From contig JAPFFF010000006.1 in NCBI GenBank assembly GCA_039105265.1, positions 3,906,001 through 3,970,000 of the forward strand: a stretch of DNA of 64,000 nt, given 5' to 3'. The notes under the pieces are model-generated. The model saw only the letters and a list, made by a program, of their open reading frames with translations, was not told where the DNA came from and searched no databases. Source of the stretch: Tritrichomonas musculus. Lineage: Eukaryota > Parabasalia > Tritrichomonadida > Tritrichomonadidae. A program made the position numbers and the translations under genes. Numbering within the stretch: the first letter of the stretch is position 1; the number at the start of each line of letters is the position of its first letter. Shown in pieces: positions 29,186 to 38,946 of the stretch.

Positions 29186-30883
29186 TTAATAAAACAAAGA
29201 TCGAATATTTTTCACTTTTAAATTGGTATTTAGTATTGTTTGGGCAATGAAATCGTCTCCCGAATCAAGAATCTGATTTTTAATTTCTATAGGAAGTTCT
29301 TGCTCTTTTGAAATAAGAGCTGCTTTAGCTTTTTGTTTCTGAATATAATTTTTTAATAGCACCTCTATATTAGAATTTTTATATGCTTGATAACCTTGAG
29401 CTGATAAGAAAGATGAAACTTTCGAAATAACTGATGCAGACGACTGGTCTGATGAGATCAATTTATGGATCTTATTTAAATATGAAATGAGGAGATCCAT
29501 TGATTGTTCAGGAGTTAAAATTTTCCCAATTTTAACAGGATCTAAATTTTCATGCCTTTTTTTCTTTGATACTTTTCCAACATATTTTGGTATTGCCAGC
29601 AAAGGTATTAAATTTTTGGTTGCTTCCCTTGGGAAAATTCGAATAAATCCGTTTCCTGAAGCTTCATTTCTAAAATCTTCAGCTCGAACAATGGATTCAT
29701 CAATCTTATCGATTTCTGTCTGTGAAATTTCAATACGAGTCGGTAAATCTTGAAGACGAACATTTGGAATTCCAGCAATTGATAATGTTTGTGCAATTAG
29801 TGGAGCTTTAACTTCGAAATCTACATCTTCATCAAATCCTAAAGAAGGGAATGTATTAATTTCAAGAAGCCACATTTTGAAATTTCGATCAAGAAGTAGA
29901 TCGAAGCCAAAAAGCTCAAAAAATGGGCTTAGAGGACTTTTTCTTTCGTTTGGTGCCATCACGTGTTGTACAATTGCGAGAGTACGAGCCACAGTGTCAA
30001 GTATTAATTGCATTATTTCATAGCAAGGACGATTAAAACGATGTTCTATTTCATTTAATGCTTCACTGAGTTTCCACTTAAATTCGCTACACCATTTTTG
30101 AGTATGCTTATTTAATGTGGCATTAGTTAAATGTGAATAAACATTTTGAGTAACATTTGAATAAGATTCAGTTGCAAACCGAGCTAATCCTTCTTTATAT
30201 ACAAATGCGCGAAGCGGAGCAAATGAAGTTACTAATACATAAATACGAAAGTCGAATTTAAATCCATCAATACAAAGAGGTCTCTGGATGTATTCAGACA
30301 CAACATTATCACTTGGAATTGAATAAAAATCAGAAAATTTAACCAGTTTGATTCCATGACCACAACTTCCACCTGCTGGTTTGGAAATAAATGATTGATT
30401 AGGATGGAGTTTCATATGACGATATAAATTATCTTTATCGCCTGGAAGAATAAATGTTCGAGGAAAAAACCTTGGGAAATCGCGAATATTAGGATGTCTT
30501 TGGATGATGTATGCTAATTCTGCTTTATTCCCAAGAATTCGCTTAGAATATGGAAAATGATTAAATCGTTGGTAAATAGAAATTGGGGATATTTCGTCTG
30601 TATCTGGCGATGATCCCCAAATTAATACAAAGTCATTGGTTGTAGTCTGAGAAAGGCCGTTATAAGATAATATTTTTGAAGCGAGTTTTTTATTATACGA
30701 TCCGAGACGAAAATTACATTTTATATCTGCACTTAAAGAAAATGATGTTTCATAAATTGAAGACGGAGCTCGAAAAATTAAAAAATGGCGATTGCTCAGC
30801 ATCAATTTATATACGTTTAACTTCTTTTTAATGAATTTTTCATATGATATTTGGTCAAACATTTTTATTTCATCAAATAGCAT
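29186..30883 (-). CDS. Tubulin tyrosine ligase-like protein (TTLL family glycylase/glutamylase)
   Basis: The product has 565 residues. The TTL ATP-grasp domain spans about 85-375: LGNKAELAYIIQRH, then FPRTFILPGD, the nucleotide-binding FISKPAGGSCGHGIKLV (165-181), VVSEYIQRPLCIDGFKFDFR (194-213), HLTNATLNKH and the metal-binding ELFGFDLLL...WLLEINTFPSLG. This ordering is that of TTLL glutamylases or glycylases, which add side chains to tubulin tails in axonemes and spindle microtubules. The C-terminal 190 residues are basic-helical and may bind microtubules. Glutamate or glycine specificity cannot be assigned. A second ATG lies 7 codons in. Confidence 0.88.
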   Translation of the reverse strand: MLFDEIKMFDQISYEKFIKKKLNVYKLMLSNRHFLIFRAPSSIYETSFSLSADIKCNFRLGSYNKKLASKILSYNGLSQTTTNDFVLIWGSSPDTDEISPISIYQRFNHFPYSKRILGNKAELAYIIQRHPNIRDFPRFFPRTFILPGDKDNLYRHMKLHPNQSFISKPAGGSCGHGIKLVKFSDFYSIPSDNVVSEYIQRPLCIDGFKFDFRIYVLVTSFAPLRAFVYKEGLARFATESYSNVTQNVYSHLTNATLNKHTQKWCSEFKWKLSEALNEIEHRFNRPCYEIMQLILDTVARTLAIVQHVMAPNERKSPLSPFFELFGFDLLLDRNFKMWLLEINTFPSLGFDEDVDFEVKAPLIAQTLSIAGIPNVRLQDLPTRIEISQTEIDKIDESIVRAEDFRNEASGNGFIRIFPREATKNLIPLLAIPKYVGKVSKKKRHENLDPVKIGKILTPEQSMDLLISYLNKIHKLISSDQSSASVISKVSSFLSAQGYQAYKNSNIEVLLKNYIQKQKAKAALISKEQELPIEIKNQILDSGDDFIAQTILNTNLKVKNIRSLFY

Positions 30884-31140
30884 AAGCCTTAAAAAAATTT
30901 ACAGTTGCTATAAAATTTTTAATCAGGCAAGACTATCATCATTAAATAGTTTAAAAATCTTAATTAAAAAATCTTAATTTAATAATATGTTATACATTCG
31001 ATATACAATAGTTTGAATTCAATAAGTCACCTTTCAGAAAGATGATGCAAAAAGCCAATTGCTAAAAGTAAACATTAATTTTTTCAAAAGCCTAAAAAGG
31101 TTTGAACAAGAGTAATAAAATTGTTTTTTTATGGAATTAG

Positions 31141-31290
31141 AATGTAGATGTGGCCAGGTTCCTCGTGACATAGTATCCGAGAGGTTTTATCCCATCAAGA
31201 TGTATGAGTGATAGTAGTGAGTAGGTCGACACAAGTCGCTTACTGTAGTTAAACTCAAATGGTTATACAAACCGTTTTCTCTTTTCAAAT
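31141..31290 (+). ncRNA. Candidate structured non-coding RNA
   Basis: Within a 639-bp AT-rich spacer this stretch is clearly richer in G+C and forms three successive hairpins: CCTCG...CGAGAGG (about 31161-31184), a 9-bp stem with one bulged T closed by an ACAA loop (GTAGG/T/CGAC with GTCG/CTTAC, about 31221-31243), and AATGGTT/AACCGTT with an ATACA loop (about 31258-31276) followed by a T-rich run. No reading frame crosses it. It does not match tRNA, 5S, U6 or U2 motifs known to me, so the family is open (snRNA, snoRNA or other). The + strand is chosen because the T-rich run after the last hairpin would suit a 3' end. Confidence 0.4.
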
Positions 31291-31522
31291 TTATGTGGTT
31301 TTTTCTTTGAATTCAAAATACCCTGATTTAATGAAAACAAGTTCATTTATGATTTCCTTCATATATATTTATCCATAAATATATATAATTTCTCTAGTTC
31401 ATTATTTGTTTTTCGAGAAATTTTTAGTTTTTTTTTTCAATATAATAAATTATTCAAAAAGTTTGTATAAAAAAATTGAATTTACTTCAATCGTTAATAT
31501 AAATTGGTTTTTGCTTTCTAAA

Positions 31523-32245
31523 ATGACTAGTCAAGCAAAAATTTTATCTGAAGATTATTCTGAAAGCTCTGGTTCTAATCAAAAAAGTCAAAAGTCACCA
31601 AAAAATATTTTAAATTCTGATTCTGAATCAAGTGAAAGAGATTATGTTCAAAATCAAAGAAAGCCACCTTCGAATAAACCAAGTAAACAGCAAAATGAAT
31701 CTTTCAATTTATCAAATATTTCAGATAAATCTGAAGAAGAGGAGTTTGACAATTTAGATTCAAAACAAACTAAAAAGTCATCCATCTTAGAGCAATTAGA
31801 AACAGGTGATGATGATGATATCGAAAATCTTTTGGAATCCAGTGTTGTTGCTGAAAATGTTTCGAAAAAAATGCAAATTTCTATGCAAGATTCAGATGAA
31901 TATGATGAAACTGATTTAAATAATCAAGTTAATACTGATCATCAAATTCCTGCCCAAATTAGCTCAGATTATTCTGATAGTGAAAAAGATCAAATGAGTA
32001 CGTCAAAAGGCAAAACTAGTCAAGCTTTTCCTGAAGAAGAAGAAGAGCAAATTGATTATAAAGAAGCCCATAATATTTTTGATAAACTAAACAAGCTCTA
32101 CAAAAATGGTGATGAGCCAGTTTGGGATTCACTAGCAAAAGAGCCTTCATTTGATTTTAGTAGTTATGTAGCTGAAAAAATGTCTGAATTGAAAAAGAAA
32201 AATACAGGAAAGATATTGTTGGATGACATACGTAATTCAAAATAA
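31523..32245 (+). CDS. Acidic Ser-rich protein, unknown
   Basis: From the ATG at 31523 the product has 240 residues. The open frame extends 39 codons upstream but only to a TTG, so the ATG is preferred. It is rich in Ser, Asp, Glu and Lys and mostly disordered, with many SDSE/SES-type casein-kinase sites. The C-terminal 65 residues (IDYKEAHNIFDKLNKLYKNG, then EPVWDSLAKEPSFDFSSYVA) look ordered and are likely the functional part. No family is recognised. Confidence 0.45.
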   Translation: MTSQAKILSEDYSESSGSNQKSQKSPKNILNSDSESSERDYVQNQRKPPSNKPSKQQNESFNLSNISDKSEEEEFDNLDSKQTKKSSILEQLETGDDDDIENLLESSVVAENVSKKMQISMQDSDEYDETDLNNQVNTDHQIPAQISSDYSDSEKDQMSTSKGKTSQAFPEEEEEQIDYKEAHNIFDKLNKLYKNGDEPVWDSLAKEPSFDFSSYVAEKMSELKKKNTGKILLDDIRNSK

Positions 32246-32363
32246 TTTTTTTTTTTTATTTTTTCGAATTAGTCTCTTTTTTGTTGATTTATAAACAAAT
32301 ATTCTAACATTAATTATATGTATATATTTTATTATATTTAAGATACAGAGTGTAATTTTAAAA

Positions 32364-33143
32364 TTACACAATTGCAATAATTATCAAGAAAAAAAATACA
32401 GTTATTATTATAAATATAATGTTCTCATGATTTTGAATTTTTGAGTAAAAAGACTCCACCTTTTTCTTATTTTCAACTTTTTCGAATATTTTATCTGTTG
32501 GCGTCTTTTTAGTTACTTCTTCTTTTGAAGGCAGCGATTGATTGTATTTTAAAACTGTATTTAAGCGTTGAAGTTCGTCATTATTGAAATTTTTTTGATC
32601 AAAAAGAACTTCATCTCTTAACATTCTAAGAAAGTTCGCTTGATTTTGTGAATATTCATCTTTTTGATAATTTTGAACTAGAAATTTGCGGCATAAATCA
32701 GATTTTTTGCATTTTTGGGCAATAAACTGTGTACACAATTTCATATCACTTTCATTTTCAGGTGGATTTTCTATTATTGTTTTAACCATTAACTTAAGCT
32801 CGGTATCTTCAAATTCAATATCTTTTTTAAAGCAGAGTTTCAATAGTTCAATTGACTGTTTTTGAGATTGATGATAAATATACGTGTAAACAAAACAAAT
32901 TGCAACAAAATCAGATAAATTTTCCATATGAGGGGTAGAATGCATTATTTTTTGTAACATTGGAACACATTTATCAAGATCCATCAAAGATTTTGAAGTT
33001 TGCTTTGTAAAAAATTCTTTGCTTAATTCAGTTACTGCTTCTTGAGCATTAACTCCTGCTCTAATTAAGTTATATTTTCTCCATCTGCCATTTTTCTCTT
33101 CTTTTGTTGGAATTTTCCTAAAGAAATTTTCCGTATAAGTCAT
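32364..33143 (-). CDS. Predicted tail-anchored helical protein
   Basis: The 259-residue product is a helical protein (about 10-205, rich in Lys, Gln and Cys) that ends with a single hydrophobic helix at about 239-259 (IIFIIITVFFFLIIIAIV) right at the C-terminus. That architecture predicts post-translational insertion of a tail anchor into the ER or another organelle membrane. No signal peptide and no recognised domain. It is followed upstream by a 638-bp spacer. Confidence 0.5.
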   Translation of the reverse strand: MTYTENFFRKIPTKEEKNGRWRKYNLIRAGVNAQEAVTELSKEFFTKQTSKSLMDLDKCVPMLQKIMHSTPHMENLSDFVAICFVYTYIYHQSQKQSIELLKLCFKKDIEFEDTELKLMVKTIIENPPENESDMKLCTQFIAQKCKKSDLCRKFLVQNYQKDEYSQNQANFLRMLRDEVLFDQKNFNNDELQRLNTVLKYNQSLPSKEEVTKKTPTDKIFEKVENKKKVESFYSKIQNHENIIFIIITVFFFLIIIAIV

Positions 33144-33781
33144 TATAATGAATTGACCAAAAAATCTCTCAAATTGCTTTTATTAAAAAAAGAGTAGATT
33201 AAGGTAATCAAACTAAAAGTATTCAATAGATTCTTTCGTTATCTGCCTATCATTTTTTATATTGATTATAACTATTATATTTAAAAAAATAATTGCTTAT
33301 TAACTTATTAAAAATAAAGATATTAATAAATAATGTTTTTAAGTAGTTTACAAATTTTGTCAAATAATTTGAAATGAATATTCAGCAATGAAATATTTTT
33401 ATAAAAGATTTTTTTCATAATAAATAAATCATAATATATAAGATATATTCCAAATTAAAACTATATTTAGTGTGGTCAAATCGGCCCAAAATAATTATTT
33501 TTACAAATCATGGGCCAAAATGTGGGCCAAGATTGGTTAATGTGGGTCAAAAATAATCAAAAAATATCACATATATTTTTAATATTTATGCTACAAATAT
33601 AATATGCAATGTATATTATACATTACGATGGACTAATTTTTAATAAAAAATGATCAATATTCAAGCTTTTTTTGCATAAAATAAAATTGAATTGAAAAAG
33701 AGTTTCCATACCTTTAGTTTTATTACCTTTGAGTAGATCAAAAAAAAAAAAAACAAAGATTTATTTATAAAGTTGTTGAAA
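33144..33781. other. Intergenic spacer with GGGCCA repeats
   Basis: A 638-bp AT-rich spacer. At about 33470-33555 the motif [GT]GG[CT]C[CA]AA recurs (CGGCCCAAAA, TGGGCCAAAA, TGGGCCAAGA, TGGGTCAAAA). The purpose is unknown; it might be a decayed transposon end. No gene is seen. Confidence 0.35.
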
Positions 33782-34483
33782 TTAGTTAGGACTAATTGTT
33801 GCAATTCCGATATTAAGAGCAGAAACAGGGATTTTAATGATTGCACCTGATATATTTATTTCAATAAAATTTTGTATTTGATTGATTATTCCGTTATAGC
33901 ATCGTGACTCTTTAAGGCAAAGTGATACATTATCACCAGGGCTAAGGAATGGTTCTTCACCTTTATATAATAATCCTTGGTCAATTCTAAATAATTCAAT
34001 ATTTTGAAGTTCATTATAGCGTTGGTCAATTTCATCATTTAAGATTAAATTCCCTTGGGCTAGAGAAACTTCGATTTCATTTTGATCATTTTCGTTTCCA
34101 GAAAAGCATCTGTTTTGTGGTAAAGAATCAATGAGTTGGAGAAAAGAGCAATTTTCTGTTTGAGTTTCAAAATATTGAGCCGCTTCTGGGAAATCTTTGC
34201 ATAGTTGGTTCTTTTTGAAGATTATGAATTCTTGTATATGATTATAAACTTTACTTAGGCTATTATCATAATCGGTATCTATTCCATTAATCATACCATC
34301 ATATAATTTGTGTGCTGCTTCGATTTCCTTTTCTTTGTAATCTTCGATTGATCTATGTCTTGTTGAAACAATTTCATTAGCTTTTTGTTCAAATTGTGAA
34401 ATTTCAGGAAGTTCTCTTTTTTGGAGTTTTTCGAGATTAACTCTAATTTGATTGATTTGGGCTTGAATCTTATGAACTTCCAT
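33782..34483 (-). CDS. Sds3-like subunit of a Sin3/histone deacetylase complex
   Basis: The product has 233 residues. Residues 3-95 form an extended coiled coil (IRVNLEKLQKRELPEISQFE, then RHRSIEDYKEKEIEAAHKLY), the Sds3/BRMS1 dimerisation helix. A short linker contains LNDEIDQRYNELQNIE, matching the TDEQIxxDLxxL segment of SDS3, and residues 165-230 (DQGLLYKGEEPFLSPGDNVS) make the beta-rich C-terminal domain. Family members bridge Sin3 and the class I HDAC. It is shorter than human SDS3 (328) mainly in the central linker. The ATG lies 78 bp from the divergent gene at 34562. Confidence 0.65.
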   Translation of the reverse strand: MEVHKIQAQINQIRVNLEKLQKRELPEISQFEQKANEIVSTRHRSIEDYKEKEIEAAHKLYDGMINGIDTDYDNSLSKVYNHIQEFIIFKKNQLCKDFPEAAQYFETQTENCSFLQLIDSLPQNRCFSGNENDQNEIEVSLAQGNLILNDEIDQRYNELQNIELFRIDQGLLYKGEEPFLSPGDNVSLCLKESRCYNGIINQIQNFIEINISGAIIKIPVSALNIGIATISPN

Positions 34484-34561
34484 TTTATATTCTAATTTGG
34501 CTTTTCAAAAAGTTTTATTACAATCATTCAAAATCTAACGAGTAAAATAAAATTCTTAGAA
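34484..34561. promoter_or_regulatory. Bidirectional promoter region with a candidate Inr
   Basis: This 78-bp interval separates the divergent Sds3-like gene and coiled-coil gene. For the + gene, TCATT at 34524-34528, 35 bp before the ATG, fits the trichomonad initiator TCA-Y-W that IBP39-type factors bind. No TATA-like element is expected in this lineage. The short motif has low information, so this is only suggestive. Confidence 0.3.
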
Positions 34562-36478
34562 ATGCGTTCTTCACATGTAATTAGAAAGGCGCCTAATCAA
34601 AATTTGCATCCTGTTCTTCCTCCGATTGATGATCCAGATGATGGAGATAATGGCCAAGAAGCTGAAGAAGAAGAAGAAGAAGCAGAAAATTATCATGATG
34701 AGCAAAATGACGAAGATGAAGAAAATACAGATTATCAAGAGAATTCATATAAAAATTATGATGATGATGAAAACCCAGAATATTCAAATCCAAAATCTAA
34801 AAAGAATGCCAAAAATTTAAATTTAAGTCAATCAACTCAAGAATTTGAAGAAGAAGGTTCTCAAAACATGAATGATTCTATGTCACTTTCTATGTCTACC
34901 TCTATTTCTCCAATGGAACTTTTAAATGCGCAATTAAAAATCGAACAGCAAAAATCCGCAAGATTAGAGCAAATGCTCCATGAAGAACGAGATCGTATTT
35001 TAAAATTAGAAGAGATGCTACACCAAGAACTCGAGAAAAATGACAAACTAACAGAAGACGTCGATTCTTATCAAAAAACTATAGAAGACCTCAAAAAGCA
35101 GCTTGATAAAGTTGATCATGAAAAAGGTATTGGTTTACTAAGAGAAGAAAATTCATCTTTGATGGACCAAATCGAGCAATTGCAAACAGAATTGAATAAA
35201 AAGCAGAAGCAGCAAGGGACTGCTAAATTAGAAACTGATCTTCAAAGAGCTAAAGAACAACTAGCCATTAAAGATTCGCGCATAGAACAGCTTAACAACA
35301 AGTACAAAAATCTAGAAAAAGAAAACGAGTCGCTTCATGCAAAAATTGACGATCTTACACAAAAAATCGAAACAATGTCATCCAATCAAAATACTACATC
35401 ATCGCAAAGGCCAAAAGTACTCAAAGCTGTACCATCGCCATCATCAAGAGATACAAGTTCAGGTCATTCGCGTATCCCAATGATACATAAGGAAGGATAT
35501 GATCCTCAAAGATTCGGATTTAAGCCTAGACCTACTTCAGCGGATGATCATCTCCCTCCATCAAAAGCCCCGCGTTTTCCAGGGCGAGGAGCTCAACAAA
35601 AAAAAGGAGGTAATAATCGTAATAAAAATAATGAAAACGAATCGGACGAACAAGAGATTGATAACAATGGTGAGCCGGCTCCTATATTAAAGAGAGCTGC
35701 TGCAAATCATGAAGCAATTGTTAAACGGCCAAAACTTGGTGCTTTGAAAAATCCTAAAGAAAAACCGCCTTCTCAAAAAGTTACTGATGATGAATATTTT
35801 GAAGATAAACTTCCAGTTAAAGTTAACAAGGTTGATGTTTCATTTGGAGATGGTGGGGATGTCGAAATAGAAGAAGAAGTTATCACGGCCCAAAATAATC
35901 GGAATAATCAGTCAAAACCAGAAAATCAGCCTAAAAAGGAATCAACTAAGCCTCCTCCTCGCCGTGCGTTGGCTGACAATATCAAATTTGGTGGTGATGA
36001 AAATGAATCAAATGATAATAATAATGATAACAATCCACAACTGCAAAAGCAACAAAGTGAAAAGGATGATGATAAAAAAGTGCAGCCATCGCCTCCTTCT
36101 GTTCCTAATAAACATGCAATGGTTGATAATATAAATTTTGGTGGTGACAATGAATCCAAGAATAATAAAGTCCCTCCTTCTGTTGGAAGAAAAGCATTAG
36201 AGAGCCATATTTCTTTTGACCAGGCAGACGATAAACCAGCTCAAGTCCGTCCTCCAATACAGATGTCTGGAATGAGCGTAACGGAATTGCAAAGTAAAGT
36301 AGACCAGTTAAATATTGAAAAGGCTGAATTAGAAAGGCAATTAAACAAAGTTATGCCAAAAGGAAAAATCATGATGCATATTAGAAAAGAAAGGGAAGAT
36401 ATGGAGGCAAAGCTTGATTCTTTGACAAAAGATATTTCAAAGTTAAAACTTGAAATCCATTTTGCCGAAAAGAAGTGA
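34562..36478 (+). CDS. Coiled-coil protein with repeated short linear motifs, unknown
   Basis: The product has 638 residues. An acidic N-terminus (20-105) precedes a long coiled coil (about 118-280). A basic, disordered region follows and ends with a short coiled coil (575-638). Between about 450 and 560 a short motif recurs with the pattern [KR]-x-A-[LM]-x-x-x-I-x-F: RRALADNIKFGG, KHAMVDNINFGG, RKALESHISFD, and a related VNKVDVSFGDGG nearer 425. Repeated short motifs like this often dock on one partner several times. No family is recognised; a cytoskeletal or centrosomal scaffold is possible. Confidence 0.5.
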   Translation: MRSSHVIRKAPNQNLHPVLPPIDDPDDGDNGQEAEEEEEEAENYHDEQNDEDEENTDYQENSYKNYDDDENPEYSNPKSKKNAKNLNLSQSTQEFEEEGSQNMNDSMSLSMSTSISPMELLNAQLKIEQQKSARLEQMLHEERDRILKLEEMLHQELEKNDKLTEDVDSYQKTIEDLKKQLDKVDHEKGIGLLREENSSLMDQIEQLQTELNKKQKQQGTAKLETDLQRAKEQLAIKDSRIEQLNNKYKNLEKENESLHAKIDDLTQKIETMSSNQNTTSSQRPKVLKAVPSPSSRDTSSGHSRIPMIHKEGYDPQRFGFKPRPTSADDHLPPSKAPRFPGRGAQQKKGGNNRNKNNENESDEQEIDNNGEPAPILKRAAANHEAIVKRPKLGALKNPKEKPPSQKVTDDEYFEDKLPVKVNKVDVSFGDGGDVEIEEEVITAQNNRNNQSKPENQPKKESTKPPPRRALADNIKFGGDENESNDNNNDNNPQLQKQQSEKDDDKKVQPSPPSVPNKHAMVDNINFGGDNESKNNKVPPSVGRKALESHISFDQADDKPAQVRPPIQMSGMSVTELQSKVDQLNIEKAELERQLNKVMPKGKIMMHIRKEREDMEAKLDSLTKDISKLKLEIHFAEKK

Positions 36479-36666
36479 ATTTGTTATTATTATTATTAAT
36501 TTTGTATATTTCTAAAATGATAATTTTGTAAATTGAAATTTGAATTTATTATGATTTGTTGAATAAGATCTTATTCCAAAAAATAAAGTAAAATACATTA
36601 AAAATTTTATTCATAATGATCATTAAAAAATTCTTTTCTAAAAAAAATCTAAATCAATAATTAACT

Positions 36667-37827
36667 TCAATCTGGTCGATAGTATAACATTTCAAGCATA
36701 TCAGATCGATGGTTCAAAATAGAAAGTGCATTGCCAATATAAATAACAGAAATTGGAGATGGCTCAAGGAATAAACTTCCCATCGTACTAATTAATGACC
36801 TAGTTCGTTTTGAATATGCAAATGCGCCAGAATATTGCCTTGGTAGTTTGAATATGCCTTGATTGGAAATTTCGCCATCTTCATAAACAGTTGTTGCGTT
36901 ATCAGGTAAAACATAAAATGGAAACCAGAAGTATCTTTTAAGATCAAGTGCATATAAATAAGAAAAATTAGATTTTGGCATTTCTCCTCCGAAAACGAAC
37001 ATGAAATTATCAGCAATTGTTAGCATTGCGTTTGTAAGTTCTGGAGGTGGTGCTGTTCCACCGCACTTTAATACTTCAAATGTTTCATTTTCTTCATCGA
37101 AACGTGTTACAGGATGTCCTCTTGTTGATCCAAATACATAATCATATTGACCATGTGGATCTGCAACGTAAGAAGCTGCTCTTCTGCCATTTTCGCGTTC
37201 AACTTGTTTAACAATCCATTTTCTTGCCTTAAAATCGAATTCATCAAATTCAATTGATATTTGATCGTTGAAACCACTCCATACGAAAAGCGATGTTTCG
37301 CTAACAAAAAGAAGAACATTTTCTCTAGGTGAAACCGCTGAACTGTCAAAAATTGTAACTACACCTGTATCAATGTTAACAGAGTGAAGATCGGAAAAAT
37401 ATGTTTTTCCGCATGATCCACCGAAAATTATCATTTCGCGTTTGTATTTTATTGCTTTGGCATTCATTCGAGGTTGATGAAGCTTTGCATTGACATATCT
37501 CCAACTTAAAGTTTTAAGATCAAGAATCCACATATCGTTGAGGAATTTTCCAGCTGGATTAACGCCATAAGCAATAACCAAAGAATCTGTTTTTTCGTCA
37601 TAAATTTGACATTGGCCACATCTAGAAACTGGTGAGTGCCCTGTTGCATAATGAACAGACCATGTGCAGGAGAAAGGTGGTTTTGTTGTTGGTCTATTTA
37701 ATGAAACCACGTTTTTTGAGCTATTCGTTCTATTGTATTCTTGTTTCGATCTTTTTGATGGAAACATAGGAGGTGCTCCAACGGCTTTTAAATAGGCCGT
37801 GCTTGTGTGACTTTGTCCATTTCCCAT
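36667..37827 (-). CDS. Kelch-repeat beta-propeller protein, probably N-myristoylated
   Basis: The product has 386 residues. The N-terminus MGNGQS has Gly2 and Ser6, the classic N-myristoylation signal, so the protein is probably membrane-tethered. After a basic disordered leader (20-55) come Kelch-type blades with paired Gly and W/Y/F residues: IYGV..., DMWILDLKTLSWRYV, MIIFGGSCGKTYFSDLHSVN, VFGGEMPKSNFSYLYALDLK. Kelch propellers serve as protein-interaction platforms. No BTB or other partner domain is present and no enzymatic motif. Confidence 0.72.
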   Translation of the reverse strand: MGNGQSHTSTAYLKAVGAPPMFPSKRSKQEYNRTNSSKNVVSLNRPTTKPPFSCTWSVHYATGHSPVSRCGQCQIYDEKTDSLVIAYGVNPAGKFLNDMWILDLKTLSWRYVNAKLHQPRMNAKAIKYKREMIIFGGSCGKTYFSDLHSVNIDTGVVTIFDSSAVSPRENVLLFVSETSLFVWSGFNDQISIEFDEFDFKARKWIVKQVERENGRRAASYVADPHGQYDYVFGSTRGHPVTRFDEENETFEVLKCGGTAPPPELTNAMLTIADNFMFVFGGEMPKSNFSYLYALDLKRYFWFPFYVLPDNATTVYEDGEISNQGIFKLPRQYSGAFAYSKRTRSLISTMGSLFLEPSPISVIYIGNALSILNHRSDMLEMLYYRPD

Positions 37828-38946
37828 TTTATTTTTGATTTATGATATTTATCAAAATTTGATTGTTAATTTATTTCAATAGAATAATTGCATATATTCA
37901 AAAATTTTGAATGATAAATAATCAACTCATAGAAATTTTATCATGGAAATTGTAAAAAATATTGTTCAAGATTATAAATAATAAATAAAATATGTTTTCT
38001 TATCACCTCGTTTTTTTCTGTATTATCTACCTTATGAAGTGAAAATTGTGATATGATATTTTTGGTTGTAAATTTAAAAAAAAAGAATTATCTTAGGCAA
38101 ATTGAGAATTTATTTTATTTATAAAATCTAAATAGACATTTTATCTTATTATTATTGAATAATAATAAAAATCTAATAAAATACTTTGTTCTTAAATAAG
38201 ATATATAATTCTTTTTAATTAATACATTTCATTTTGTTTGAAAAAATTATCGTTAAAATAAACAGAATTCAAATTATAATTGAATACTTTATTTTTTATA
38301 ATTCTTTGAAATTTTAACGTCATTTTTTTCACAAATCTTGGTTGTTTTTTGATATTCTTCGTTTCTTTTGCTCCACAAAAAAACAAGCTATTTTCAAAAA
38401 GATGATTCATGTTTTATATATATATATATATATATATAACTTTAGTTTATTGTTTAATATTAAATCAGAATGAAATGAAACACTTTATCTTATTATAATT
38501 GTGTCCAATGTTTAGCAATTTATATTTTATGCCTGAGGTATTGAGAGTAGTAAGAATAGGCAATGTATTTGAAATATAAAGTATTATTCTTCATTTAAGT
38601 CAATCGTACTCATTTCCAACTCGATAAATCATTTCAAAAAAATGTTAATGAACTTTTTTTGAATTGTTATCTTTATATTCTAAAATAAAGCAATATAAAT
38701 ATCTCATTAAATAATTTATAAAAAAGAATGATTTTGGATTTTATAAAAATATATTATCAATATCATCATTTAATTAAATGATTTGAATGATCAAAATTAT
38801 TATTCGAAAAGAGAAAAATAAAAAATGATTAAAATTTCATTTTCAATGGAAACCAATCAAAAGTATTAAGATTGACTAAAATTCTGATATTTTAAAATTT
38901 CAAATGTTTATATCCCGATAAAATTATATAGGTTTTTATTATAAAA
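37828..38946. other. Gene-free AT-rich spacer (1.1 kb) with (TA)12
   Basis: A 1.1-kb AT-rich interval between divergent genes (Kelch gene on the minus strand, CK1-like gene on the plus). It contains a perfect TA dinucleotide run at 38415-38438 and a slightly GC-richer patch near 38530-38565. A 63-codon minus-strand frame (38219-38410) has no features of a gene and was not called. Confidence 0.4.
38415..38438. repeat. (TA)12 microsatellite
   Basis: A perfect run of 12 TA dinucleotides in the intergenic region upstream of the CK1-like gene. Confidence 0.9.

Noticed and set aside
31141-31290. Reading the structured RNA candidate as a tRNA, U4 or SRP RNA
   Set aside because: No B box, no U4-type GCTAAT segment for U6 pairing and no SRP GNAR loop were found; the CCTCG...CGAGAGG hairpin only superficially recalls the U4 kink-turn.
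31406-31522. 39-codon upstream extension of the acidic protein frame
   Set aside because: The first codon is TTG and the stretch is AT-rich hydrophobic noise; the ATG at 31523 starts the acidic part.
38415-38438. (TA)12 as a functional site
   Set aside because: Simple dinucleotide run in AT-rich spacer; no reason to assign a role.
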